A stretch of DNA of 64,000 nucleotides, from assembly GCF_040807025.1 (NCBI RefSeq), contig NC_090943.1, positions 136,163,950 through 136,227,949 on the forward strand. Direction: 5' to 3'. The DNA is from Struthio camelus (taxonomy: Eukaryota > Chordata > Aves > Struthioniformes > Struthionidae). Shown here one piece after another: positions 1 through 12,479 of this stretch (positions are counted from its first letter, which is position 1; each line of letters begins with the position of its first letter). A program made the position numbers and the translations under genes. Under the pieces are notes generated by a model. The model had not been told where the DNA came from. It saw only the letters and a program-made list of their open reading frames with translations, and ran no database searches.

Positions 1-3000
1 TCTGGAAAGAAAAAGAAAAAAGCAGCAAAAATCTCAGCATTCATAGAGCAGTTTCTAATATCTTGTTTCACCACAACTGTCTCTGGAAGAATTTGCTTCA
101 ATAAACCTCCCAGCTGGAGTCATAATCAAGTCCATCTTTTAGAAACAGACTGACTGACAAACTAACAAATAGCAAATGTTGGTGTTAGTGAGATTGGTGG
201 TAGCCAAAGGAATTATCCTGTGCAAATAGAAACCTGAGACATTACTTGTGTATAGCGATTGTCTAAGGGAATTTAGAAATAAAGCAGTCACAGAGAAACT
301 GTCTCTTGAGCACAGATTCAACCAGAAAAAATCCCATTTGTGATAATATGACTGAATTACGTAAAGTAAGTTTGTATCGCTATATCTATTTAGTGCCTCA
401 AGGCTTATTTGATAGGCATTCACATTTCTATGAATAGGCTGTGTCATGCCTGTCTTGCTTAAGAGCCCTTATAATGTTAAATGTATTGAAGATTTACTTG
501 GCAGTTTCATAGCTACAGTACCAACATCTGCTTAAAAACCTGAATTTTTTATACCCAGTGTTATTGCTGATATGCTCTCACATTGTTCTTGCATAATCTT
601 AGGGGTCAAAGGGCTTTGCTTTGCTCTTCTCTTTTGTATATTTAAAAAGTATCAGTAAAGTAATTTTAAAAAGCATCAGCAAAGTTTTCTAACAGGAAAA
701 AAATAGCTGAAAGACAGTGATAAGGTATTATTCTGATCTCTGTGGCTATGAATTCATGGCAGATTTTTACCCAGGACAGCTTTGAACCCTCTCAGTAGAT
801 TCAAATGTAGTGTAGTGCAAATTTGTTAGTCCTAAGGTAATTATAGTTACATCAGTGTGGTGCTCTGATAGGGCTAGCATACCCTGGATTTTCTATAGGG
901 GCATCCCATGCTCCCAGCCTGCTCCCAGTCCAACCGGGACTCCAGTGTTATGTTGCACTATCGTCTCATTTAAGCAGGGTTACAAACATTGAGGACCTCT
1001 AGTGACTTTTCATAACAGGTTTCACATCATTTGTATTGCTGTAACAAAGTGGATTCTAAAGATTGCAGCAGAAAGCAGGACCCATTGACTGTGTCAATGA
1101 CTTTACTAATTTAAGATGTGCATTTGTTAATACCGGCTTTGGCTGGTACCAAAGTGAGCCACTGAGGTACTAATGACTGCAGGAACATGAAAAGTGCTGA
1201 TATAGGTTTGACAAAAGTCATGAGTGGATGACTTCTAACTACACCTTTGTGTCTTAATCTTGAATTAGAAAAATACATACATAAAATAGGCAAAATGGGA
1301 GCTAAAGTGCCAAAATCCTTTTTTTGAGAAGGAGATGTGTTTTAAAAGGTTTCCAAGTATATTTCTTCCGGGAAGTGCTGGCATAATTGTCTTCCACCAT
1401 TTTATCTTACTGTAAAGTCTCTTTCCGTTCCGCTTACGACTTCTTTAGCAATCACCTTATATTATCAGTGTATTAGAAATGAGTTTCTGGCTGCCTAGAT
1501 TAGAACTGGAACCCATTTCCCCTCCTTGATGCTGACATGACTGAGCATTGACTGGCATCACTAGTCTGGCTGTGATTGCACATTGCTAGGTGGGTGTTTA
1601 CCTTAAATGAAAAGTGGCCAGGAAGAAGAAATGTTAAACAAACTGATAAGAAAATAGACACACTGGCAAAAACATTAGCAAAGACTTCATCTAGCTGAAT
1701 AAGAGGTAAAGGGTGTAGGATCTGACTGCAAGAAGTCTGCAAGGGCTTGTGTATATAGGAGGGGTCAATTAATTTATTTATAAAAGGATGTGTAACATGT
1801 GAAGAACTGGAATGATCAGCTGATTTTTCCCATTGCAAGGCACACTAGCATGTTATTTGCCAGCTCTTTTGTTTGCACATGAATCTCAGCCTTATTACTT
1901 TTTCCATAAGTAATGGTTTTGATTAAGAGCTTCATAAATAATAAAAATAAAAAAAAACAATGAAGGAATGAAAATGTTGCTTCTCTGGCACTCTCTGTTT
2001 TTACAAGAGAGAGAGGCTTGCCTGAGGTTAAAATTATTCTGTAAGACTACCTAATAATATCCAAGATATAAAAAGATAGCTTTGATTCTAGGCTACTTTG
2101 AAAGACATGTACTGAAGGAGAGAAACTAAAATCGCAGGCACACGAATCAACCCTAACTCCAGCCTCTGATTCCACACTCGCCTGTACTCATTCCCCTTGT
2201 CCTCACTGAGCATCGACAGTCACTATTAGGGATGTGAGAGGCTACATCCTTGTCTAATCCCTTTAGTATTTAGGGGGGCTGCTTATGTCACACGGTCCCT
2301 GAGTTTATCTAGCCCCTTGTTGCACCTGCTGAAGATTGTCCCTGTCTTACACTCTCACAGGGACAAGAAAATAAGGTTTTATTCAGAATGATCTGCATCT
2401 CTTCTGAGAAAAACAAACACACAACTCACCTGAAAATTGCCAAGTAGGCATAAAGGGCCTCCAATTGTTTCTAGGCACTTAACAGTGAAAGAAAGAAATA
2501 TGCACTGGAAATAAAGGCTCCCAAGGTTGAGGTCAGACCCTTTTAATGCATTTGCATACTGCTCAACATAAAGCTCAGCCCAACAAATCTCCCTCCAATA
2601 TAAACATCAAGGCAGTTTTCTTGGCCTCTATCTCAAGCTTGTCAAATAAATTCCCCTGAGGACTGAAGGAGTAACAAAAACTATTTTGCCTTTCCTTTTT
2701 TTTCCCCCTTGATCTTGTCTTTTAAACATACAAATAGTAGTAATGAATCTTTGCTTACACATTAATCCAAAAGGTACAATCAAATGTACAAATTCACTTC
2801 ATATTTCCCTCTCTTTCAGGAAAGGATAAGCAAATAAAATACACCTAGTGCAGCTGTTCTCAGAGCTTTTTCATTTGAGCCCCCTTCTTTCAGGAGAGAA
2901 TTTGCTCTGCTCGAGTGCTTCCCTTCCACCAAGCACACATGTACCCCAGGCCCTGCTCTGTTTCAGACCCTTCCTGAAAAACTCTGTTCCAGCCCCATTA

Positions 3001-5264
3001 GAGAAATCCTTTTGCAATACATGCTCTAGTAAAGCCAGCTTTGAGCCTAACATGCCATTTCCTACATCTCAGTTTATCTTCTCGCTGCCAACAACCACCA
3101 GCCCTGAACTCCAGGTGCTGACTAGGCCTTCAGTAACTACCATCAATCCTTGAAACTGGTTTTAACAAAATATGCATGGGAAAAGTCTCTTCTTCCCTCA
3201 TCCCATCTCCTCAGAGCTTGATCCCTGACTTGCTTTGGCTCCTTCTGGAAAGAAAATGTGGTATTGTTTCTCTTCCTGCCCAAACTGAATATGGCTCACC
3301 ATTTCACATGTAAAAGGAGTGAAAAAGAGGATTTCAGTTAAGATATAGTCAGCCACTACCTCACATACCCAATATGTTCCAGCCTAAGGCACAGCCTTTA
3401 ACCCTCCTCTCCTCTCACCCCTGTCTGTCTTGCTCAAATAAATGTTATGTCCCTTATAAGTCTCCCAAATAGGACAGAGCTACTGTGAGGGAGCAGAAGA
3501 TAAAAGGTAAGCACAGAGAACTACAGGAGAAGAAAGAAAAAGGGCAGAGGGATTTGTTTAGCCTTATCTCATCCCTCAACTCATGGAAATACACTCTGTG
3601 CTCCCTCTGGGGGTCTGTTTCACCAGTCAGAAAAACAGCTGGCTTAAAGTATTCTTAGAAGATACTTATCAACCAAGGTGATGGCCCAACTCTAGAATGG
3701 AATAAAGGAGAGTAAATCCTTAAGGAACAAATACGAACAAAGGATTGCAACTCCTTCAACAGAAAAACTAAAAAAAAATGCTCAGATCAGATTTACATTT
3801 TATGAAGAGAGGAATCACTCTATGGCTGAGGCATGGGGGTGATAGAAAGCTAGTTTTGGTGGGAAGATATTTCGTGTGTTACATTATGTTAGATTATGAG
3901 CAATTTTATTCTTCATTTGGTATATGAATGTGATGTTTCTTATATTATCATAATAGCAACCTTGACTGAGCACAATGAGCCAACTACTTGAAAGCTTGTA
4001 GACAGGCCTTAGCAGGGGTGGAAGGCAAGACACTGGTCAGTGCTCTGCAGGCTGAGCGTCTCCTGCTGAGATGATTTGTACCCTTTGTGGCTGACAAAGC
4101 AAAGAAACGAGAAGGCAAGGTGGAATGAGGTAAGCTCCGAGATATTTCAAGTGCAGCAGAAAGAGACCACTATCGGTTGAAGTCTGGCTGCCGTTTTTGG
4201 TTCCCTTCTTCCTTCATATCTTGCTTTCTTTACATGATTGTGCGTTTTCCAGGTGCAGCAGGACAAGTCACAAGCTAGAGAAGCAATTGCAAGCTTGCAC
4301 TGTGGTATGCTGGTAATTGCTGATGAATTAAGCTGTGTGAAAGCAAACAAGTTGTGCAAGGAGAAGGTATATTTTCCTGTCTGTAATTGTTCTGATATGT
4401 TGTGTCTTTGCTTCTCTAGAGATTTTACTGGCTAACTCCCTGCCTATCACCTCAGTTATAAGTAGCTGTCTGAAAGAAACCAACGCATGAGGTAAAGGGA
4501 AAACTACTGCAGCAATGATGTATTCCCCCCCGACACGCACTTCCCCCTCTTTAAAAGGTTAAGCACCAATTTCTGCTCTAAGCTCAGCACAGCAGGCCTG
4601 AGGGTTAATGAACTGCTCCTACTTGTGCCTTCCTTCCTACGACATCAGGTATAATATCGATCCTTTCATAAGAATGGCCCTGCTTTCGGAAATATTTTCC
4701 ACCACACCAGAATGGCTGAGGTAAGACACTGTTAGAGATAGCCCATGGGGCTAGGTAGTAGTCAGGAACAGATTATGGGTGAAAGGGTGTGAGGACTCAT
4801 GAGGACAAGTGCCCATGAGAACTGTCCCTGCATCCTCTCAAGTCTCCTATCAGGCTCCACTTCAGAGACTTCTGAGCTGGAAGATGCTTCTGAATCCCAT
4901 TGTGCAAAAAGCCCTTATGCGTGCAAGGATAAGAGTGAACAAGGGGTGTTTTTCTGCGGGTCTATCAAATAGCATGACAGAGGCTCTTGTATGAAGGAGA
5001 ATCTACACCCAGATTAACTTTATCATAACCCCTTCTATCTTCTTCTAAGGCACTGAGTTTTAGCTGCTGCTACAACACATCAGCAAGGTTTAGGCCACGT
5101 GGCTTTCTATAGCAAATCTGATATGCTCTTCAGAAAGAATTTTCCTTACATAAAAGGGGTCAGGCCAAGCCAGTTGCACAGGGAGGAGTGTAAGTGCAGA
5201 GAGCACACGTAGTGTTACCTGCCCAGAAAACTACCTTGCCATTTGATGATCTGCAGCTCAGGTA
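1..5264. other. Anonymous non-coding DNA
   Basis: AT-rich unique-looking sequence. Open frames are short (112 codons or fewer) and resemble no family I know. I see no repeat family, RNA gene or promoter here that I can support. The only item worth marking is the exon-shaped segment at 4253-4366. This is probably intergenic or intronic DNA. Confidence 0.6.
4253..4366 (+). other. Exon-shaped segment, unproven
   Basis: The segment follows a pyrimidine-rich tract (about 4201-4250) that ends in tttccag, a good splice-acceptor shape. It ends at gagaag|gtatat, a passable donor. The enclosed 114 bp are a multiple of three and stay open in one frame, giving 38 residues that begin VQQDKSQAREAIASLH. 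I do not recognise the peptide. No neighbouring exon was found, and the segment has no CpG enrichment. It could be a coding exon, part of a long non-coding RNA, or chance, since such acceptor/donor pairs are common in 64 kb. Confidence 0.15.
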
Positions 5265-5660
5265 CTTGGTGGGAAGATGTCTTTATGTTTAATAATTCTC
5301 AGAGGATTTTCTTCCTTGAACTTGCCTAATTCCTTTTTGAACTCATGTAAACATCCTAAGGCATTTCATAGTTTACCTGCACACTGTATAATAAATGTTT
5401 GTCCTATTTGTTTTGAGCTTGACTCTTACTAACTCCGTAAGATGACCACTATTGCTAATACTTGGGGAGACTGTGGAGCATTTATTCTTCGTCACCATTT
5501 CACCTGTTTTTTATAGGCTTCTATGTGCTGTCTCTGTTACTTTTTTCCAGGCTGAAGAGAGAGACTGCACTATATGCAGAAACTGTTCTGTTTCCCACCT
5601 CTATCAATCCTTTCTAATCCTATTATTTTCTGTTGTGAAAAAAGAGATGTGAGAAGAGGT
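5265..5660 (-). mobile_element. Decayed LINE 3' region (L2/CR1-like)
   Basis: Read on the plus strand, this matches in order the antisense of a LINE ORF2 C-terminus and 3' tail. It has a cctaattcctttttgaactc stretch, then tagtttacctgcacactgt, then ttgttttgagcttg, then tttttccaggctgaagag. In the family the last piece encodes the segment just after the reverse transcriptase. The copy is strongly diverged and no frame survives. Family assignment is from memory of turtle and bird LINE consensus sequences. The order of blocks supports it better than any one block does. Confidence 0.5.
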
Positions 5661-7138
5661 CAACACAACATCCAAAATCAGGAAGTGTCATGGAATTAAA
5701 TAATAACATGCTGATGTTTTCTAATTGTTCTCTATTCCTTACAATTCCTAGCATTGTTTGTTTTTGTTTGCTTCACTTGATAGTGTTTTTTATAGAATTA
5801 CCTATTATTAATCCAAAATCTTATTTATGCAAGAAAACAGTCAGGTCAGAGCCTATTGCTGCGTCAGTGGTGTTGGGATTTTTCCTTCCACATGCATACC
5901 ACTGAAATATCTGTTTATTCAGGCAACACATGCTTCCATCTCTGAGGTGACACAGTCATTTCTTTTTGGGGTAAGTTTTGACAAAGGAAATTAACTAGAA
6001 TGAAAGAAAACACAGTCAATAAAATGTGAATTGAGCGGTACTGGAGGCATTTAGCACTGTACTCACTCACTTCTTTTTGTGCCTGTCTCAGAAAATTAGC
6101 CTTTAGGGTCAAATTCTGATGCATAAGCCCCGTTCTGGAGCCCCAGACAACATGTCTGTCTTCCCCAGCCCCTAGAAGGGCATTGTCTGTAGTTTACCCA
6201 CAGTATAAAATGCCATAGACTAAGGCAATATGTCATTTTATTTGCTAAAATTAGTGTAAATATCTCAGAAGACAAAGTGCCTCCTATGGCCAAGCACATT
6301 ATCACAGATGCAACACAGCATTCCTAACTGCAAGAAAACCCTAAATCCAGGCTACAGCCTCTCCTGGTTGAAGGTCATACATCAGCCTTTCAGCATTAGG
6401 TAGAAGCACAAACGCTTGGGATATCTGTGAAATGATAGGAACATGATCCATTTGTTTGTGCTCATCTAGCACATATAGCCCAAGATTCTGACTCTAGCAC
6501 TGAAGAGTACTGGCTATTTTGGAAAAGATTTCGGGAAAAAGGGCATCCATGGAGCAGTCACTCCCCGGCATTCAGCTATTTAGGGGACTGTTGGGTTATA
6601 TCCATTCTGCTTTTAATAGCAATCCATAGAGTTGTTTTCCAGGAATTTGCTATCATATATAGCAGCAATGTTTTCCATGATTTAAATTAAGCATTTTATG
6701 TTATAGTGCATCTTTTTGTTTCAGCTCAAACTTGATCATGTCATGCGGTGCTCTCTAATTTTTTATTGAACTATTACACAGTGTCACACTATCCATACCA
6801 TCTAGAAATGAAGTGATCCGAGTCACAAAAGTAAACACGATATGGGAGTGGGAGGGGTGGTATTCTGTGACCATAGGAGAAGGAACAGATCACAAATGCG
6901 TCTTAGCCTCAAAAGGGCTAAATATACTACTACTATAAATGAATTACCAAATGAAAGAAAATAATATATTTAGTGGCTAAGAGACGTTGAGTAAAATTTT
7001 ATTGTTGTAGGAGGGCTTTTTAAAAATACACTACTGAAAACAAAGACCCGAGCACAGGAATCTGAAAGCTAGGTCATGTTCCATTTTGCATATATTGAAA
7101 TAGCTTGACTATCTTAATAGCAGTTCTCCTCAGTCTTC

Positions 7139-7160
7139 TTTATTTTATTTTTATTTTTAT
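7139..7160. repeat. (TTTTA)n short microsatellite
   Basis: About four imperfect units of tttta/ttttta. A simple repeat of the sort common in AT-rich vertebrate DNA. Confidence 0.7.
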
Positions 7161-7779
7161 CTAAAGGGCTGTTTGGCGGAGTTCAAATATGAATGCTACT
7201 GCATATAACAACCAAAAGAAATGTCAAGTGAAAGTCATGATAATGTCCAAACACTTCTTTTTCACTTTCCCACAATTTCAGAAGCATAAGGAAGAACTGA
7301 GAAGTAGTCTGATCCATTTATGAGAAAGCTGCCAGATAAATAGGCAGAGAACAGAGAAATGGGCTAAGTGAAAACCTGTGCATCTGCCATTCATCACAAA
7401 CATATATGTGGATTTAATACATAGTTATGCATACACCTAGAGAAATATCCTTGCCTCATAAACCTCCAAATAGAAAGACTGTCCAACATATCAAATGATT
7501 TGATACTGCTATAGACATCTTTTATCAAGACCTCATTGTAAATCATCTTGTGGTGTGCACTGAGAAATGAATGGTGTTCGAGGTGAGAACTCTGAGACAT
7601 TAATTTAATACTGTATCTAAAATATTGCATCTTCATCACCATTAAGTGATCTATTAAGGATTGAAGGGTTCAGCCAAATAACCTCAGTTAACCATCATAA
7701 ATTATCATTCATTCTCTCACATTAGGGCCAAAAATAAGGATGAGTCTCTTGCTAGAGATCTTTAAGATGCAGGCGCTTT

Positions 7780-7864
7780 GCAGACACCGTACAAAAATGT
7801 CATCCAGTGAAATTCAGCAGACACCTTACAAAAATATCATCCAGTGAAATTCAGCAGACACCTT
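7780..7864. repeat. 37-bp tandem repeat, 2.3 copies
   Basis: Two full units start at 7780 and 7817, and a partial third starts at 7854. Each begins gcagacacc and contains catccagtgaaattca. Copies 1 and 2 differ at two positions (cgt/ctt and atgt/atat), so the duplication is fairly recent on the scale of the window. No gene spans it. Confidence 0.9.
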
Positions 7865-8408
7865 GCCTTCTCATGAAAAAGCGGCAAGATCACTCAGAGC
7901 AACATGTGGAAGGCTTTGTTTTTTATCTAAACCGAAAGATAGCAGGAAGAAATGGAGGCAGATAGCCATCAGCCACTCACTTTCCACACAAAAGGAAGTT
8001 TATGGTCTGTTAGTCCATTATCAGCCACATAAACCTTCAGCTTGGCTGGATACATGTTCTCATGGGGAGGGGACACAGATCTACTAACCATCTCACCCCT
8101 TGCAGCACTCACATTCTCCCTGATTAGCAGGGGGAACATATACAGTATACCCAGACTGGCAATCCTGACTTCTAAAAGGATTTGGGGGAGGGGAACATCC
8201 TATTTTCAGTTCATTTCCACGCAAGGGAGTCAAAACTTTATCTGTATTGAGTTGAAATGACCGTGCTTATTACTATAGATAGACAATTCATGGTTTGCGT
8301 GAAGAATTTAAAAAGTCAAGGTATAAGGCCACGATTAATGGGCAAATATTTGGCAAAAAATTGAAGGAATGCTGCAGAACTGATAAAGAGTGAGCCACAA
8401 CTCATGAT

Positions 8409-8517
8409 AGGAGTTAGGAGGGAGGACAGGAGGGTGGGAAAGTGGAAGGGAGAGAAGGAGGGAGGGAGAAAGGAAGGGAGGGAAAGAGGAAGGAAGGAAG
8501 GTAAAGTAAGGGAGGAA
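8409..8517. repeat. Purine-rich (GGAA/GGGA)n tract
   Basis: Roughly 110 bp of almost pure purine on the plus strand, made of ggaa, ggga and gaag units (for example gggagggaaagaggaaggaa). Such homopurine tracts are unstable microsatellites and can form triplex DNA. The minus-strand open frame across it reads as low-complexity Ser/Leu/Pro and is an artefact of the repeat. Confidence 0.85.
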
Positions 8518-8749
8518 TTTTTCAATCTTCTATGAGAAAAAAATCTGACCAAATGAGAGAAAACAAAACAAAACAAACTGGGGCTGCACAGGGGTAGGAG
8601 CAGCAAACAAATTCTAAAATATGAGGCCATTCTTGCATAGCCAGCACAATACAATCATAACACCTTATAAAGAACTTAATTTCCTTATCTCAGAAGGAAA
8701 TGGATAAAAGCCTATGGAAAAATTTTTTTCATGAACATACTTTTTTTCA

Positions 8750-9260
8750 TTTTTACTGAGGTGAAGAAATTATTGGAAGAATGGCAACATCCCCGAGACC
8801 TGGATCAGGACCTTCAGGAGTAGGAAAGGAAAAGTTTAAAAGGACATTTACAATTGCATCATATCAGAAAATTGAGCAAAAATAGTTAAAGCTAACAAAA
8901 GGACGAGATGATTTATACCCTGAAGTTCAAAGGGAGACAGTAAAACTAATAGAAAGTTTTTGGCAAGTATTTTTGATATTCAGTAAGGACAAAGATAAAG
9001 GCTGTAGAGGACAAACTGCTCATGTTGCATGTTCCAGCAAATAACCACTGGACTGTTAGCCCAACTCACTGTTATATATTAACAAAAAATAGCAATAAGG
9101 CATATAGCAAAGATCCTGTACAGAATATCTAATACTAGTAAGCAACACTTGACATGGCATCAAGGAATTTTGTCTACTTCAGAAAACTGTGACTAGCTGC
9201 CTTTACAAAAAATACTAAATCAACAGCTAAACAAGCAAAGTAATATGTAGATCAGCTAAG
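8750..9260 (+). mobile_element. Decayed LINE reverse-transcriptase remnant
   Basis: Plus-strand blocks follow the order of a CR1/L3-type LINE ORF2. An N-terminal RT block comes first (acaaaaggacgagatgattt, then ataccctgaagttc, like the 'PDGIHPRVL' segment). A weak 'YRPVSLTS'-like block (ctggactgttagcccaactc) follows. Last is a block like 'QHGFxKGKSC...LIAFY' (cttgacatggcatcaagg ... gctgcctttacaaaa). No open frame survives and divergence is high. A minus-strand CR1 lies immediately downstream. The call depends on ordered weak matches from memory. Confidence 0.45.
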
Positions 9261-9297
9261 GTACAGAATAATTAAGTATCTCTCTTGGAGATAGATG

Positions 9298-9492
9298 GTG
9301 AACTGAGGTTGGAAGAGACCTCTGGAAGTCACCTAGTCCCACCTCTGATGAAAAGCAAGGCCAACCTTGAAGATAGATCAGTTTGCTCAGGACCATGTCC
9401 AGTCAAGTTTTGAATATTTCCAAGGACAGAGATCCCATAGCCTCTATGGTCTCCTGTTCCAGTGTTTGACCACCCTTACTGTGAAGTGCTAA
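9298..9492 (-). mobile_element. CR1 LINE 3' end, 5'-truncated
   Basis: On the plus strand this is the standard antisense CR1 tail: gaggttggaagagacctctgg at the left end, then cacctagtcccacctctg, then ggaccatgtccagtcaagtt, then ttgaatatttccaagga, then agtgtttgaccacccttactg. On the minus strand it encodes the decayed end of ORF2 plus the short 3' UTR. The octamer tail expected at the left boundary is not clear. It is more diverged than the copies at 29231 and 49794, so it is likely an older subfamily. Confidence 0.9.
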
Positions 9493-11254
9493 CAGCCAGG
9501 AGAAAAGAGAAGACATCCAGGCTGGTTTCGAAACCTTCTAACTGGGGAGAAATTGAGAAGAAATAGGTTCTGAAGGACACTGGCAAAAGGGGTTGCTCAG
9601 TACAAAGGCATAGTCTTTTGCTATTTAGCAGTCTCCCTCCATTTCACAGATGGTATTTACACTCTTTCAGAAATTATTTTCGATATGGATTAATAAATAT
9701 CTTGCTCTTGAACTGACTGAAATAAATTACTTTGCCCCATTGCATTTGTGTGTTGACCTTTTTTGCCTCCCAGTAAAAACCGCATGCCCACACAAAACGA
9801 GGGCAAAACAGCAGTGAGACGTCTTGTCACCGCATTCCAGTGCTGGTGCACCTGGAAAAGGGATTGCTATACAAAGAAAAATCCTTACTGAAATAGGGGC
9901 CAGATTCAATAACGGATTCCATGGGAAGTCGGACTATGTGAAAGCATTTGGTTGGCTCCATTTTGTAGTTGACATAAAATTGTTCATTTTGGCGTGACTG
10001 AAGTCAAGAGAAAGCCACATACAGGAAAGAAATTTGTGTGGTCATAAAAAATGACCCGCCCAGTCAGAACACAGTCCTGGACTGGGGACTGGTTGATTCA
10101 ACGTGGCAGATCTGAGCAAATCAGGTGGAATACGGTCTTAATTTGTACAAAGAGGAAAGCAGAAAGAAAAGACACAAAACCTGCTGCATCAATAATTTCT
10201 GTGAGATAGGAGGATTGTAAAGTCTCCGTTGTACATGATCCACAGAGGGGACAAGCGTGTTAATCTATGACTGAAGCTACTCAGTTCTCTAGCAGAAGCC
10301 ACAGCTGCCCAGACCTCCTGCCCTCCCGCCCTACCACTATGTAGTTCCACCCCCGGAGACTCACATAAATGACAACAGTCAAAATAGCATGCACTGTACA
10401 AGAGTTCTACATCGTGGAAAAAGACACTGCTTATGGGATAGGGTGCAGGATCACAAAATACATTATCCAGCCCTACCTACTTGTCATATCACATAGTTGA
10501 CCCCTGCACAATTTTGCATTTCTCTTTCGCTCACCCTTCCTTGGTGCCATACAGCTCCTCTGTTTGTCTAGTGTTAAGCAAAACAAGACCCCCTGGTCAC
10601 ATGAGCCACTCAGTCCTTGCTGTAATAGAAATGATATGTGAGATATGAACTCTGCCAAATGAACAAAGGACCAAGCAGATACTTTTGTTTCAGTGAAAAA
10701 TACAAATTTTTCTTATATTTATAAATCACACATTTATCTCCCTCTGTTTTCTTCTTTTTAAGTGAACTACCATGTTGGTGGTTATTGCGTTGCCAATAAA
10801 GTCTGATTCTGCCTGATAGCATCAAGCTATGTAAAACAATATAGTATTGTCTACAGTCCCTGCTATTATAGCAAGTTAACGGTTACTGTAAACAAAAGGG
10901 TTCTTCAGAAAGAAGACGAACAGAAGATATATTTTGAATAAAGCACAAGGCAAACACTTAGAATAAGAGAATAAGTCTTCTCCAGCTGGCAAACATTGCA
11001 GAAATAGTTCATTCTCTCAAAAAGATTGCATTGGGTTTGCACTGCCAATAGTATACACAGAGTCATTGTTTCAGTCTCAGCAAGAGAGTTATTTATATAC
11101 TTTGAATGAGCAGTCCCTTCTCTAGAGCTTTTCTATAACTTTACAAAAATCATCCATCAAAAAATCACACCAAAAATGTTTTTTTCTCTAATGTTTGAGA
11201 TTCCGTTTCTCAGGGTGGGGGGGCACTAAGGCTTAGCTTTTAATAAGTCTTAAG
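9493..11254. other. Anonymous non-coding DNA
   Basis: No gene, RNA or repeat family recognised. Open frames are 71 codons or fewer. A G-run lies near 11214-11223. Confidence 0.6.
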
Positions 11255-11600
11255 GATAGAAAGGGGTCATTAGGTCACACAGTCAGATCTCTTGTAGATC
11301 ATAAGCCATAAAATTTCTCCCAGCTGCTTCTGTATGGAGCTCAGGGGCTGATATTTGGCTTAAGTGTATGGCTGGAAGGTTTACAGTCTTAAATCTACCA
11401 CTTCTCTCTGTAGCTGGTTCCAGCAGAAATCAGCCTCACTATTAAACATTTGTGTTGTACTTCTATTTGATTTACTTTGGCTTTGATTTCCATGCTTAGG
11501 TTCCCATTGTGCCTTTCTCTGATCTCATAAAAAGCCCTTTAATAACTGTTATTTCTTTACCATCCAAGAACACTGAACCATTTGAATATTGTGTGTGTTT
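11255..11600 (-). mobile_element. Decayed LINE 3' region (ancient amniote CR1/L3-like)
   Basis: The plus strand reads as the antisense of an old LINE 3' end. Successive blocks are aaaggggtcattaggtcaca, cagatctcttgtagatcat, gccataaaatttctccc, taaatctaccacttctct, gtagctggttccagcag, tcactattaaaca and tgcctttctctgatctcat. In the sense direction these give the ORF2 C-terminus ('...RLT..NHWN...VDSPSL') and the 3' UTR. The same family appears in the opposite orientation at 38265-38645. Highly diverged with no open frame. Confidence 0.5.
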
Positions 11601-11604
11601 GGTT

Positions 11605-11625
11605 CATCGGTAGTTTCAACCGATG
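11605..11625. repeat. Perfect 7-bp hairpin
   Basis: CATCGGT (11605-11611) and ACCGATG (11619-11625) are exact reverse complements around a 7-nt loop. Small enough to arise by chance. It sits at the edge of a stretch that repeats the GTTTCAA/TTGAAAC word. Confidence 0.6.
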
Positions 11626-11745
11626 GAAAGAAGGGAAGGCAGAGAGAGGATTTTGCCTGGAATCCAGCTAAACTGTATTTGGTTGTTTTTTACCAACTAC
11701 AGTTGTTTCAGCTTGAATGAAATATTCTTTCTGAAAATTTTGCTG

Positions 11746-11785
11746 AAAGTTGTTTCAATCTGGAAAATTGAAACTTTTCAACTTT
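11746..11785. repeat. Imperfect inverted repeat (GTTTCAA/TTGAAAC)
   Basis: AAAGTTGTTTCAAT at 11746-11759 pairs with ATTGAAAC at 11767-11774 and AACTTT at 11780-11785, with a 5-nt bulge. Similar half-words recur between 11611 and 11720. This may be a decayed repeat; function unknown. Confidence 0.5.
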
Positions 11786-12479
11786 TGCAAAATGCTTGCA
11801 TTCAAAAAATCCAGCCCCAAAACCCAGAAGGAAGTTCAGTGAAATACAAATTCATGAACTTCTTTGCATTACTCAACCTACTTTTTTTTACGTTAGAAAG
11901 GTTCCAAATTACATAAATTTATCTTAACCAGCACTTATATGTAAGCACATCAATTTCTGCTATTATGATAACCTCCCCAGACTGTATCTGCCACAAAGCA
12001 TGTGCCAGTGCTCTTTAATCCCCTATTTTGATGCAAAGCATAACACGAACATTGCTAGGGGAGACCTTAGTTGCCCTTAACATTGCACCAGCACTAGAAG
12101 CCTTTTCAGTGGATTAAGAATGATGAGGCTTCATGAGGCTGTTATCCTGTATTTCTCAAATGTGGATTTTTACATGTCATCTAGCATGTCTACAATCCAA
12201 AAAAAGCTGACTAAGCAGTGGACGTTACAAGTAAAATATATATATTTATTTTAATGTGCAATAGTGTCTGACTTCGGGTCATCTCTGCATAGTCCTCTCA
12301 CACCGTATATTATGGATAGAACAATATCCACGCACAAAAAGGTGAAATGAAATTGGACTATCATTTAACTTTTAACACAAGCTCCCTGTGACTTGCAGGC
12401 CAGAAGATCAACAAATAAATGTTTATGTTTCAGTAGACCTCAATTTTCCATGCTTCTGATGTGATTTCCATACTTGTTG

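Larger units (their letters stand above)
5661..8408. other. Anonymous non-coding DNA
   Basis: AT-rich sequence without a recognisable gene. It contains a short TTTTA-type repeat near 7139 and a 37-bp tandem repeat at 7780-7864, listed separately. Open frames are 82 codons or fewer and show no family features. Confidence 0.6.
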
